A DNA stretch of 64,000 nt from Moniliophthora roreri. Lineage: Eukaryota; Basidiomycota; Agaricomycetes; Agaricales; Marasmiaceae. Of this stretch, positions 55,831 to 64,000 are shown in pieces. A program made the position numbers and the translations under genes. Location: positions 186,001 to 250,000 of the forward strand of contig LATX02000215.1 in the NCBI GenBank assembly GCA_001466705.2. Reading direction: 5' to 3'. Below the pieces are notes generated by a model. That model was not told the DNA's origin. It did no database searches and saw only the letters and a program-made list of their open reading frames with translations. Numbering within the stretch: the stretch's first letter is position 1; every line of letters begins with the position of its first letter.

Positions 55831-57402
55831 ATGTCGAACGGGTCATTATGCTGCAATTCTTGCATGAAATATGTGGATGAATCCCGAAGCGACGTGCGTG
55901 GCCCTCCGGACGACATCTACAATCGATGCGCAACGACAAACAGTTATCCATCGAACGCCGAAGCTCTAATACGGGAAAAGGAGGCCGCGAGAGACCATCT
56001 CGCCCGGCTGGAAGCTACATTAGCAATGTTGGAGGCAGAACGCTCTCGCCTGCAAGGAATCCTCGCGAAATACGATGTCATTCTACACCCTATTCGACAT
56101 ATTCCTTCCGAGATCATGCAAAAGATATTCTCTTCTTGCATTGAACGCTCTAACATCATGATCTCCGCCGAGCGCTTCCCCCGGACTTCGCTGAATCCCT
56201 CACAAGTCCCTTGGGTATTAGGGCATGTTTGCAGGACCTGGAGAGCTCTTGCGCTCTCTACGCCCAATATTTGGTCATCGGTGTCACTCGTAATCCGTCG
56301 TCGGTTGGAAGACTCGAATGAAAAACACGTATCCAGTCACTTGTTGCGATTGGGCCTCCAGTTGGACCGCTCCGAGGATCATCCTTTGGATGTTTCGCTC
56401 TACCTAGATCGCGAGCAGTCCTTTCATCCGTGGACGGTTCTACTTTGCTCCCGGTCACAACAATGGCGATATTTACGCCTTGAAGGGGATAGCCGTGGCT
56501 TTCGCCCCATCAGTCGGATCCAACACTTTCTACCAGCGCTGGAGAATTTGGAACTCAGTATCGCCTCGTACTACTCACAAGCCGATATTGATTGGCTCGA
56601 GCAGGCTCCGAGACTCAAGTCACTGTCCCTCACCACGATCCCGTCGACAAAGCTTCCATTCGCCCAGATAAAGAATTTCCGTTGGAGAGAGGATTTTAAC
56701 TCATCCTCCTCATTTTCATACAGCAGTTTCGTCTCGTCCAAGCTGTGGCCCATGCTCAGATCACTTTCCGGAGTGGAAGCTTGTTCCCTGGAGTTTGTCA
56801 AAGAGTCCCAGCCGTATGCTAGTTCCGACCTCGCAAACTTGCACTATAAGCGGCTACGAAAGCTAGAATTGATGTCAAGCAGTTCTAGACAAGTCGACGT
56901 TCAATGCTTGCTAGCGAAATTTACCGCACCGAGGCTCACCCACCTTTTTATCTCGTCGAAGCTGACTGAGGTTAACGTATTGGTTGACTTCGTCGGGCGA
57001 TCAGCTTGCAAACTGACTAATTTAGTCATTTACAGTGCTGAATCGGTAACCTCGAATAATTTTGCGCGAATATTGTCTGTTCTTCCAGAGCTAACTCACC
57101 TCGAGTTTGGCTTTCCTACAACGGACGATCATCTTTTCGTACTCTCCACGACCCCAGTTGTGGTACCGCGCTTGGAGACCCTTTGCATCTATTCATATCC
57201 AGGATGCAAATCTTCATACAGCGATGATGTCTGGCTCAATACCCTCGAATTCCGGGCTAGCGAGCAGTTGATCAGCCGTTTACGATTGTTCCAGTTGGAT
57301 AGGAAAGATTTCACGTTTACCGAACCTCTCAGTTCGCGTAAAAGGCTTGATGCTCTCATAGCTGAAGGATTAAATTTCAAAACTGTTGAAAAGCTTCAAT
57401 GA
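55831..57402 (+). CDS. F-box/LRR protein E
   Basis: From ATG 55831 one exon encodes 523 residues. An upstream intron ending TTTTCCAG just before the ATG is possible. The N terminus is MSNGSLCCNSCMKYVDESRS (C-x-x-C at 8-11), then GPPDDIYNRCATTNSYPSNA, coil ARLEATLAMLEAERSRLQGI, F-box-like VILHPIRHIPSEIMQKIFSS, and PWVLGHVCRTWRALALSTPN. The LRR tail holds LPFAQIKNFRWRED, RLTHLFISSKLTEVN and VPRLETLCIYS and ends AEGLNFKTVEKLQ. The spacing between C-x-x-C, coil and F-box is the same as in array genes A-D, but the sequence is a distinct subfamily with gene F. Presumed SCF adaptor. Confidence 0.88.
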   Translation: MSNGSLCCNSCMKYVDESRSDVRGPPDDIYNRCATTNSYPSNAEALIREKEAARDHLARLEATLAMLEAERSRLQGILAKYDVILHPIRHIPSEIMQKIFSSCIERSNIMISAERFPRTSLNPSQVPWVLGHVCRTWRALALSTPNIWSSVSLVIRRRLEDSNEKHVSSHLLRLGLQLDRSEDHPLDVSLYLDREQSFHPWTVLLCSRSQQWRYLRLEGDSRGFRPISRIQHFLPALENLELSIASYYSQADIDWLEQAPRLKSLSLTTIPSTKLPFAQIKNFRWREDFNSSSSFSYSSFVSSKLWPMLRSLSGVEACSLEFVKESQPYASSDLANLHYKRLRKLELMSSSSRQVDVQCLLAKFTAPRLTHLFISSKLTEVNVLVDFVGRSACKLTNLVIYSAESVTSNNFARILSVLPELTHLEFGFPTTDDHLFVLSTTPVVVPRLETLCIYSYPGCKSSYSDDVWLNTLEFRASEQLISRLRLFQLDRKDFTFTEPLSSRKRLDALIAEGLNFKTVEKLQ

Positions 57403-57589
57403 GTGTAGGAGTAGCTCTCGTTGGTCTAACATTCACGCTATGTAGGAGCCATTCTTGCTCGTCCCTTATTTTCTGTATGTACCATCACGCAAATATAAAC
57501 TACTCCCAAAAACGTACATTCAAATGAGTGGTGACATAAATATGAAAATGGTATACATAAACGCTGTCTGTACTTTCCGTGCGTGGCTC

Positions 57590-57822
57590 AGGGCCCCGGA
57601 CTCGCTCATTAAGCAATAAGACTCGACTTCAAATTCGTCCATCGTATCGTCACCAACATCGGGAAGGAGGACCCAAAAAAGAATGTCCGTCAAGTCAAGA
57701 GCAGATAAAGGTAACAGTACGGGGACATACAGCGAGTAGCATCTTCTCTTCCTCCTGTACAGCGTATCCACCAAAGGGTTCAAGTTCCATGGTAGGCGGG
57801 ATGAGATGAATGTCTTCTTCAT
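57590..57822 (-). pseudogene. Copied 5' end of the coiled-coil gene (dead)
   Basis: A copy of exons 1-2 of the gene at 52423-54132. The ATG (57822) is kept, but one base is missing in a C run early in exon 1, so the frame becomes FISSRLPWNLNPLVD. The acceptor before exon 2 is TTTTTTGG instead of TTTCAG. Exon 2 text is still readable (VLLPDVGDDTMDEFEVESYC). Everything downstream is absent, so no coil is encoded. The TATA sequence is retained at 57831-57840. Confidence 0.75.
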
Positions 57823-59222
57823 TGAAACTCGTATTTATACCCTTTGAGCCACACCACGCTTCAGGAGACAATGGTTGTCACGACAAGGGATGGTTTCCGT
57901 GCACGTTTTGAGCAGGACAGGTCTTGCGATGAATCGCATAGCTAAATCGGCCGCGGTGAGCTGCGGAAGTTAAAAAAAGGAAGGGTGGCCCATTCACCTG
58001 AAAAAAAAAAAACCAAAGCCACACAACCTTGTGACCATCATAACGCGATCAATGCATAGTTTCGACAGCAGGTAGTACTCATAGGAAGTTCCTGAGGAGC
58101 AAAAATGAGAAGAAATACGAGGTAAATATCGGATACGACATACCGACGACAGTGACATAGCCCGTACCTTTCTCTCCGCTACAAATCGAGCAATATCCTT
58201 CCCCACGCAAGCTTCCTGGTCTCTATAATCCCTCGTCACCCTGTGAGCGAAAGCTGGCGAGAGAATACCCCAATGATCTCGATAAGGTTGCACACGGGCA
58301 TATCGCGGTACTCGAGAATCGACACCATACCCTTAGCCGCCAATACTGTACCCGAACGGGTATATAGCGTGAAAGCCGCAGTGTCCAAGTCCAGTTGGAG
58401 CCAAGGAAGAGGTCGAAAGTGGCCAGAAGGGCGTCAGAGATGACTCCAATGGGATGCTGAATTATGGGTAAAGTATAGTGGGTATATCGTTCTCCTCAGC
58501 TGCTTTTTGGTGGTGAGGTAGGCGTGCATAAAATCCTGGCAAGAGCTGCAAAGGCGAAAAATAGTCAATACTTCGACAACGTTCATGCACGACTCATCTA
58601 TGCCGACTCACCTCCCGAAAACTCAGTTTTCAACCACCAATTTTACCCAAATTCTCACTCAAACCGGCTTCCCGGAGACCAGCCGAACACCGTACTGTCA
58701 TACTCCATACCCTTCACCCGTACTCGTATAACCTCAACCCATGCAACCTTACTTGAATCCCGCACTTCCCGACTTCAGCCTGTAAAGCTCTTTTCTGTTT
58801 TCAGGAACCGAATATCCCTTTAGTAATAAAACAATCATCACAAATGATATATCATACCCAAAGTTTTTTGCCTTCCCTCAAGCTTCCAGGTGTAACTTCA
58901 ACCTTGAATATATTGTTCGAACTCGTCCAACCGACGATGATTCGCTCAGAGGACTTGGGAGATGTGGTTGCGCGGTAGGTTTCCAATCGTGAAGAAGCAA
59001 GAATGGGTCATTGACTCATTGCGATTGGCTGGTCCAAGTTGGGTCTAGATTTGGTCCAGAATCAATTTGAAAATCCACCCACAGACTCTCTCACGTTCTT
59101 GCTCTTCTACAACACCATCGATATCTCTTCGATCGATTTTGGTCTCTAGAGAACCTGGTATTTCCGAGCACGCAAAGTCTTTAAATTCTGTTTAGGGCTA
59201 ATCTACATCTTCCAGATACGAA
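57823..59222. other. Duplicated intergenic, upstream of F-box F
   Basis: A copy of 54133-55830 lacking about 300 bp. Includes the second copy of the unidentified relic. Confidence 0.5.
58000..58460 (-). pseudogene. Unidentified gene relic, copy 2
   Basis: Matches 54245-54790: PIGVISDALLATFDLFLGSN, then a frameshift caused by four missing bases, followed by DIARFVAERKVRAMSLSS. Not recognised. Confidence 0.4.
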
Positions 59223-60791
59223 ATGTCGAACGGGTCATTATGCTGCAATTCTTGCATGAAACATGTGGATGAATCCCGAAGCGACGTGCGTGGGCCTCCG
59301 GACGACATCTACAATATATGCATAACGACAAACAGTTATCCATCGAACGCCGAAGCTCTGTTACGGGAAAAGAAGGCCGCGAGAGACCATATTGCCCGGC
59401 TGGAAGCTACACTAGCAATGTTGGAGGCAGAACGCTCTCGCCTGCAAGGAATCCTCGCGAAATACGATATCATTCTACACCCTATTCGACATATTCCTTC
59501 CGAGATCATGCAAAAGATATTCTCCTCTTGCATTGACCACCCTGATACCATGATTCTTGCTGAGCATGGGGGCGCCACACGCCCCTTCCCCCAGACTTCG
59601 CTGAATCCTTCACAAGTTCCTTGGGTATTAGGGCATGTGTGCAGGTCTTGGAGAGCTCTTGTGCTATCTATGCCCAAGATTTGGTCATCGGTATCACTTG
59701 AAGTTCGTCGTCGGGTGGAAGACTCAAACGCAAAGCACTTAACTAGCCACTCGTTGCGATTGAGCCTTCAGTTGAACCGCTCCCAGGATCATCCTCTGGA
59801 CGTTTCGCTCTACCTAGATCACACACAGTCTTTTCATCCATGGACAGTTCTACTTTGCTCTCGATCACATCGATGGCGATATTTACGTCTTCAAGGGAAT
59901 GGTCCTGCCCTTCACCTCCTCAGTCAGATCCAGTATTTTCTACCAGCGCTGGAGATCCTAGATCTCAATATTTCCTCGAACTACTCGAAGATGGATATTG
60001 ACTGCTTCGAGCAGGCACCTCGACTCGAGTCACTGTTCCTCACCACAATCCCGTCGACAAAGCTTCCATTCGCCCAGATAAAGAATTTCCGTTGGAGAGA
60101 GGATAGTGACCAATCCTCATATGGCGACAAGCTGTGGCCCGTGCTCAGATCACTTTCCGGAGTGGAAGCTTGTTCCCTGGAGTTTGTCAAAGACCCCCAG
60201 CTGTATGTTAGTTCCGCCCTCTTCAACTTACGCTACAAGCGGCTACGAAAGCTAGAATTGATGTCAAGCAATTCTAGACGAGTTGACGTTCAACGCTTGC
60301 TAGCGAAATTTACCGCACCGAGGCTCACCCACCTTATTATCTCGTCGAAGCTGACCGAGGTTAACGCGTTGGTTAACTTCGTCGGGCGATCAGCCTGCAA
60401 ACTGACTAATTTAGTCATTTACAGTGCCGAAGAGGTAATCTCGAATAATTTTGCGCGAATATTGTCTGTTCTTCCAGAGCTGACTCACCTCGAGTTTGGC
60501 TTTCCTACGACAGACGATCATCTTCTCGTACTCTCCACGACCCCAGTTGTGGTACCGCGCTTGGAGACCCTTTGCATCTATTCATATCCAGGATTCAAAT
60601 CTTCATACAGCGATGATGTCTGGCTCAATACCCTCGAATTCCGGGCTAACGAGCAGTTGATCAGCCGTTTACGATCGTTCCAGTTGGATAGGAAAGATTT
60701 CACATTTACCGAACCTCTCAGTTCGCGTAAAAGGCTTGATGCTCTCATAGCTGAAGGATTAAATTTCAAAACTGTTGAAAAGCTTCAATGA
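59223..60791 (+). CDS. F-box/LRR protein F
   Basis: A single exon of 522 residues, the tandem paralogue of gene E. It begins MSNGSLCCNSCMKHVDESRS and keeps the C-x-x-C, coil (ARLEATLAMLEAERSRLQGI), F-box-like IILHPIRHIPSEIMQKIFSS and PWVLGHVCRSWRALVLSMPK. Compared with E it carries an insertion after the F-box helix (ILAEHGGATRPFPQTS) and a deletion in the middle of the LRR tail (EDSDQSSYGDKLW). The last ~180 residues are nearly unchanged between E and F, while the part after the F-box differs more, which suggests either selection there or gene conversion at the 3' end. Confidence 0.88.
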   Translation: MSNGSLCCNSCMKHVDESRSDVRGPPDDIYNICITTNSYPSNAEALLREKKAARDHIARLEATLAMLEAERSRLQGILAKYDIILHPIRHIPSEIMQKIFSSCIDHPDTMILAEHGGATRPFPQTSLNPSQVPWVLGHVCRSWRALVLSMPKIWSSVSLEVRRRVEDSNAKHLTSHSLRLSLQLNRSQDHPLDVSLYLDHTQSFHPWTVLLCSRSHRWRYLRLQGNGPALHLLSQIQYFLPALEILDLNISSNYSKMDIDCFEQAPRLESLFLTTIPSTKLPFAQIKNFRWREDSDQSSYGDKLWPVLRSLSGVEACSLEFVKDPQLYVSSALFNLRYKRLRKLELMSSNSRRVDVQRLLAKFTAPRLTHLIISSKLTEVNALVNFVGRSACKLTNLVIYSAEEVISNNFARILSVLPELTHLEFGFPTTDDHLLVLSTTPVVVPRLETLCIYSYPGFKSSYSDDVWLNTLEFRANEQLISRLRSFQLDRKDFTFTEPLSSRKRLDALIAEGLNFKTVEKLQ

Positions 60792-60964
60792 GTGTAGGAG
60801 TAGCTCTCGTTGGTCTAACATTCACGCTATGTAGGAGCCATTCTTGCTCATCCCTTATTTTCTGTATGTACCATCACGCAAATACAAACTAGCGCAATCC
60901 CCTCCCAAAAACGTACATTCAAATCAATGGTGACATAAAATGAAAATGGTATACATGGACGTTG

Positions 60965-61160
60965 TTTGCACCTTCCGTGCTTGGCTCAGGGCCTCGCTCA
61001 TCAAGCAATAAGACTCGACTTCAATTTGGTCCACCGCATCGTCGCCAATATCAGGAAGAACGGGACGCTTGTCGCAAGCAGATCAAGGTAATAATGCGAG
61101 GACATAAAGCGAGTAGCGTGTTCTCTTCCTCTTGTACAGTGTATTCACCGAGGTTTAACT
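60965..61160 (-). pseudogene. Third copy of the coiled-coil 5' end (fragment)
   Basis: Shares GCTCATCAAGCAATAAGACT, CATCGTCGCCAATATCAGGA and the exon 1 region with the copies at 53.9-54.1 and 57.6-57.8 kb, but large parts are missing. It marks the start of a third, mostly lost, duplication unit. Confidence 0.6.
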
Positions 61161-61274
61161 TCGGCCCCAGATATCCTGAAATAATCTTTCGAACCGATGC
61201 AGTTCAAGAATTTGGAAAAGAAGTACTTCACGGTTGCGACAGTAACCGTGACAGGTGACCATGGTCCAAGTTGA
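61161..61274. other. Junction region
   Basis: Short stretch between the duplication and the CpG-poor block. Nothing identified. Confidence 0.4.
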
Positions 61275-63690
61275 CGATTAAAAAACTTCTCACGATCATA
61301 TGGGATTGGGCCTCTTCGAGGCGGGAGCTGAACCTTCAGGGGTGCAAATGGGAGTTTTGGTTCATTGCATACATAAAATATAGTACAATTGAATCTTGAT
61401 ATGCCAATTCTGATTATTATTAAAGGACCAAATGTTACTCACAATGTGTGTGGGTGCTGCATCTGTGTCTATCCAGGTTACAAACCATAAATCAATTTTG
61501 GATGTCTGAGATGGCTTGTAAGTACCTGCCAGCCCCCATCGGCCAAGGCAAACTCCTGCACTAGCATCATCTAGATATCATCTAGATATCACTTTTGTGA
61601 CATCTTGTACCTTGAGCTGATAGAGATGTGTCTAGTCTCTGATGATCAAATGTCTTGGTTGGCCAATGCTTTGAGATGGTGCTACCACTGTGCTATGAGT
61701 AACCCAAGTAACCCAAAACCTGCATGGAGAGATGTACTCACAGAACCTATGAGCCTTTTTTCTGGTTTTCTCTATGTCATTCACAGCTAGGTGACAAGGA
61801 TGAATGCCTCAAGCTTTCCCTGTCAATGGAAGCCTAGACACTTGACTTTGATCGGGCCTGCACTAGTGAGAATCACTCCAACCAATTCATTTGGCACTGT
61901 TGAGTTGGAGTATTGATGAAGTTTTTGAGCTTGTCAGTCAAGAAGACCAAAGTTGTCAAAACATGAAAGTTTCGCTTGAGAAAATATGTTTGAGCATTTG
62001 TATTGTAGCAGGGTTGATCTGTTAGACATTGATATCCTGATATTAGGTCAGATGCAACCGGTTCTTGTTAAATTTTTCTGACATGCACTTGTAGCCTTAT
62101 TCCTTGATCATCCTGTTTTGACCTTCTTTACAGAGTTTAAACTCCTTGAACAACCTTGGAAGGCTTTCGAGTCTTGACTGAAATGTAGTAGTGTGGACTA
62201 ACAGGAATAGTGTCTTGCAAATCAAGATGGAGGTTGAGTTTGGGGTATGCATATCTATCAATCTATTCCACCCACTGCCTTTTTCTTTTGTGCACATGCT
62301 CTTGACATGCTCACTCTAACATTAATTCAATTCAATTGTATCAAGAAATACATTTTTCCATTCAGACTTGGGTTATATAGAAGGAATGCCTGTACAGGGA
62401 AAAAGCGAAGGTGAAATGTATCACAGAGCAGACCAAAAGTTCCCTCGAGCCAATCTAATTTCTCTGCCAAGTGGATTGAGTTTTTCAAATACCAGCAGTT
62501 GTCCTTTGGGAAAGATATGTAAAAGCACAAAACCAACTTGTATCACCATGATCACTGTGCATTGGGTCTCTTCTGGCATACCAAGCAAATGATTTCCAGA
62601 ATACTTCTGCTATAAACTGCATGCAATCAGAGGATGCAATACCATCATCACTGGAGGAGCATAGGAGGTCTACACAGCAAGTATCCATATCCAGAGGTAG
62701 AAGGCCTCCTTTCTCCCAGCCAAGCAACACTACTATGTCCACATTTTCATCAAATAAGACCTGGAGAACACTAAGCATGAGACTGAATGGGTTCTAGTGG
62801 CACATACCTGCTTGGTGTTGATATTGCCATGACAAACAGCCAAAGATAGCCATTTGAGTCAATTGGTGTCAGAATACAAATCCTCAATACATGCTCAAAT
62901 TTTGTCACTCAGCAAAGCCTGCTTCTCATGTATCCCCCACAAGCAGGGTAGAATGTATAGATATACAATCCCAGAGGAGTCAATGTCTAAAGAACACCTG
63001 GCCAGAAGAGTAACTCAAGATAAGACTTGTATTTCCTGCTCTCAAGACAGTTCAGGCCTCTTTTGATACCACATTCTACCTCAACTGGTTGAGCTCACAT
63101 AGGTGAAGTATGCATTCATGGCTCTGGTTGTCTTTGGGATTTGTACTACTGATCCCAGGATGCTGTGAGTCAGTGTGGATTTCATCAAATCAAATTTTGT
63201 GTCTGATAATCTGCACAAGGAGCTCTGAGTTTTCAGCCAGTGTGACCTGAATCTTGTTCAGCAAGTAATTGTAGGAAATGTAAGAATCATACCTGCACAT
63301 AGCAACTGGCTCCAACATGTAAAAGGCACAGACAACTTTCTTTGCTTGCTTGTGTGCTGTTGATTCATCAAGATCCTGGGTGAGAGTGGACATCCAAACT
63401 TAGCTCATCAAAAGGCTAGAATGGCTCAAGGACACTTTTGAGCCATTCTGTGGCTTGTAATGCTGCTGGTTTCAGTCAATTTCAAAGGATGATAGCATGA
63501 GTGTTTGTTCTTTGAAGCCTTCTATCAGGATTCGTTAGAATTGTACAAAGAAAAGATGGCTTGGAAAAGGAAAGTTTGAGAGTATCTGGTGTCAAACAAA
63601 CATGAAAAGCCAATCAAATTCACACCTACTAAACCCATTAAAAAAGCAGCATAAAATGTAAAATTATTGACACATCATCAATTGAACATA
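61275..63690. mobile_element. CpG-depleted AT-rich block, possible silenced transposon relic
   Basis: In these ~2.4 kb many 60-base lines contain no CpG, and I count only about a dozen over the block, against several per 60 bases elsewhere in the window. TpG and CpA are abundant. This is the mark left by decay of methylated CpG, as in silenced transposons. No intact transposase or polymerase motif and no terminal repeats were found; the short frames (for example 62485-62778 minus) are not recognised. The identity as a transposon is therefore an inference from base composition. Confidence 0.4.
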
Positions 63691-63701
63691 AACCTCAAAG
63701 A

Positions 63702-64000
63702 ATGCCATCACCCCCATTCCCACCAACAAAGGCTACAAAGTCCACCCCAAATACAACATCCCAATTGGAGTGCACGAGAGGTGACTTCACGAACTGAATG
63801 GTCACTGATGATGGCACAGCAACCTTGGCAGTCAAAGGAAGCCGAGTATTTGGTGAAGTAGCCACCAATGCAGGAAGGGAAGCGACAAAACGGCTCATCA
63901 CCTTAGAGAAGGAACAACAAGGATCAACAGTAAAAGGCGGTGAACAAAGAGTGACAACCAAGAGTTCTGCGTGGGAAGCGAATATTATTGTAAAAGGCCC
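63702..64000 (+). CDS. Hypothetical gene start, cut by the window end
   Basis: ATG 63702 gives MPSPPFPPTKATKSTPNTTS up to a donor at 63781. A possible 39-nt intron (63781-63819) leads in phase to ATLAVKGSRVFGEVATNAG, open to the last base. CpG frequency is normal again here. No family was recognised. The intron is shorter than usual in this genome, so the model is weak. Confidence 0.3.

Larger units (their letters stand above)
53925..57560. repeat. Segmental duplication, unit 1
   Basis: Holds the 5' end of the coiled-coil gene (minus), an intergenic region with an older coding relic, and the F-box gene at 55831 (plus). Unit 2 is 57575-60955. The units differ by an extra ~300 bp at about 55330-55650 in unit 1 and by many small changes. 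Confidence 0.7.
57575..60955. repeat. Segmental duplication, unit 2
   Basis: The second copy of the unit at 53925-57560, again with the coiled-coil 5' end on the minus strand and an F-box gene (59223-60791) on the plus strand. The 3' flanks of F-box E and F are nearly identical (GAGTGTAGGAGTAGCTCTCG shared). Confidence 0.7.

Noticed and set aside
61275..63690. Intact retrotransposon or helicase gene in the CpG-poor block
   Set aside because: No polymerase, integrase, transposase or helicase motif could be read in any frame, so only a compositional call is made.
1..64000. CRISPR arrays, rRNA genes, bacterial operons
   Set aside because: No regularly spaced direct repeats, rRNA-like sequence or bacterial gene layout was seen. 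Introns and families are fungal.

Overview
The window is nuclear DNA of a filamentous basidiomycete, most likely an Agaricomycete. The evidence is: many 50-65 nt GT-AG introns; a many-exon DUF6534-type membrane protein; a divergent Spt5-like gene; F-box proteins of the Agaricomycete type (coiled coil, then F-box-like, then irregular LRR); and two large lineage-specific gene families. No bacterial, organellar or CRISPR features are seen. All calls are by eye from translation, splice-site phase and internal comparison.

Layout. 0.5-1.6 kb: a two-exon coiled-coil gene. 1.6-4.1 kb: mostly empty. 4.1-6.2 kb: DUF6534-like membrane protein. 6.3-8.5 kb: broken coiled-coil genes. 9.0-10.8 kb: a diverged F-box gene with two frameshifts. 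10.8-13.4 kb: empty. 13.5-14.7 kb: a chimeric gene joining the local coiled-coil family to a TFIIS-N/IBD-like domain. 15.0-17.7 kb: an Spt5-like (NGN/KOW) gene. 17.8-21.0 kb: two tandem coiled-coil paralogues on the minus strand. 22.8-24.2 kb: a coiled-coil pseudogene. 24.6-26.0 kb: a secreted aldose 1-epimerase. 27.4-40.3 kb: an F-box/LRR array with five intact genes and several sense and antisense relics. 41.1-42.3 kb: a dead extended-SDR ketoreductase. 42.8-44.7 kb: a coiled-coil gene. 45.2-46.0 kb: a secreted hydrophobic protein. 47.0-48.4 kb: a 2-oxoglutarate/Fe(II) oxygenase. 50.3-52.3 kb: an O-methyltransferase. 52.4-61.2 kb: a segmental duplication whose unit is the 5' end of a coiled-coil gene facing away from an F-box gene. 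61.3-63.7 kb: a strongly CpG-depleted block. 63.7-64 kb: the start of a further possible gene.

Two families dominate. Family 1 (coiled-coil): an acidic first exon ending in a motif like E-x-E-S-Y-C-L, an intron, a second exon often starting V-N, a K-L-D-x-[LI]-I motif (as in IETKLDxLIAD), then long heptads. Several members have a TATA box 20-70 bp before the ATG. Family 2 (F-box): a C-x-x-C near the N terminus, a short coiled coil, an F-box-like motif (ILHPxRxIPxxxxxxIF) and an irregular LRR tail. In the array, members share a tiny 8-codon first exon and a conserved leader with CACGTG about 90 bp before the ATG. At 52-61 kb the two families are duplicated together. This points to fast birth-and-death evolution, and the functional pairing of the two families is the main open question.
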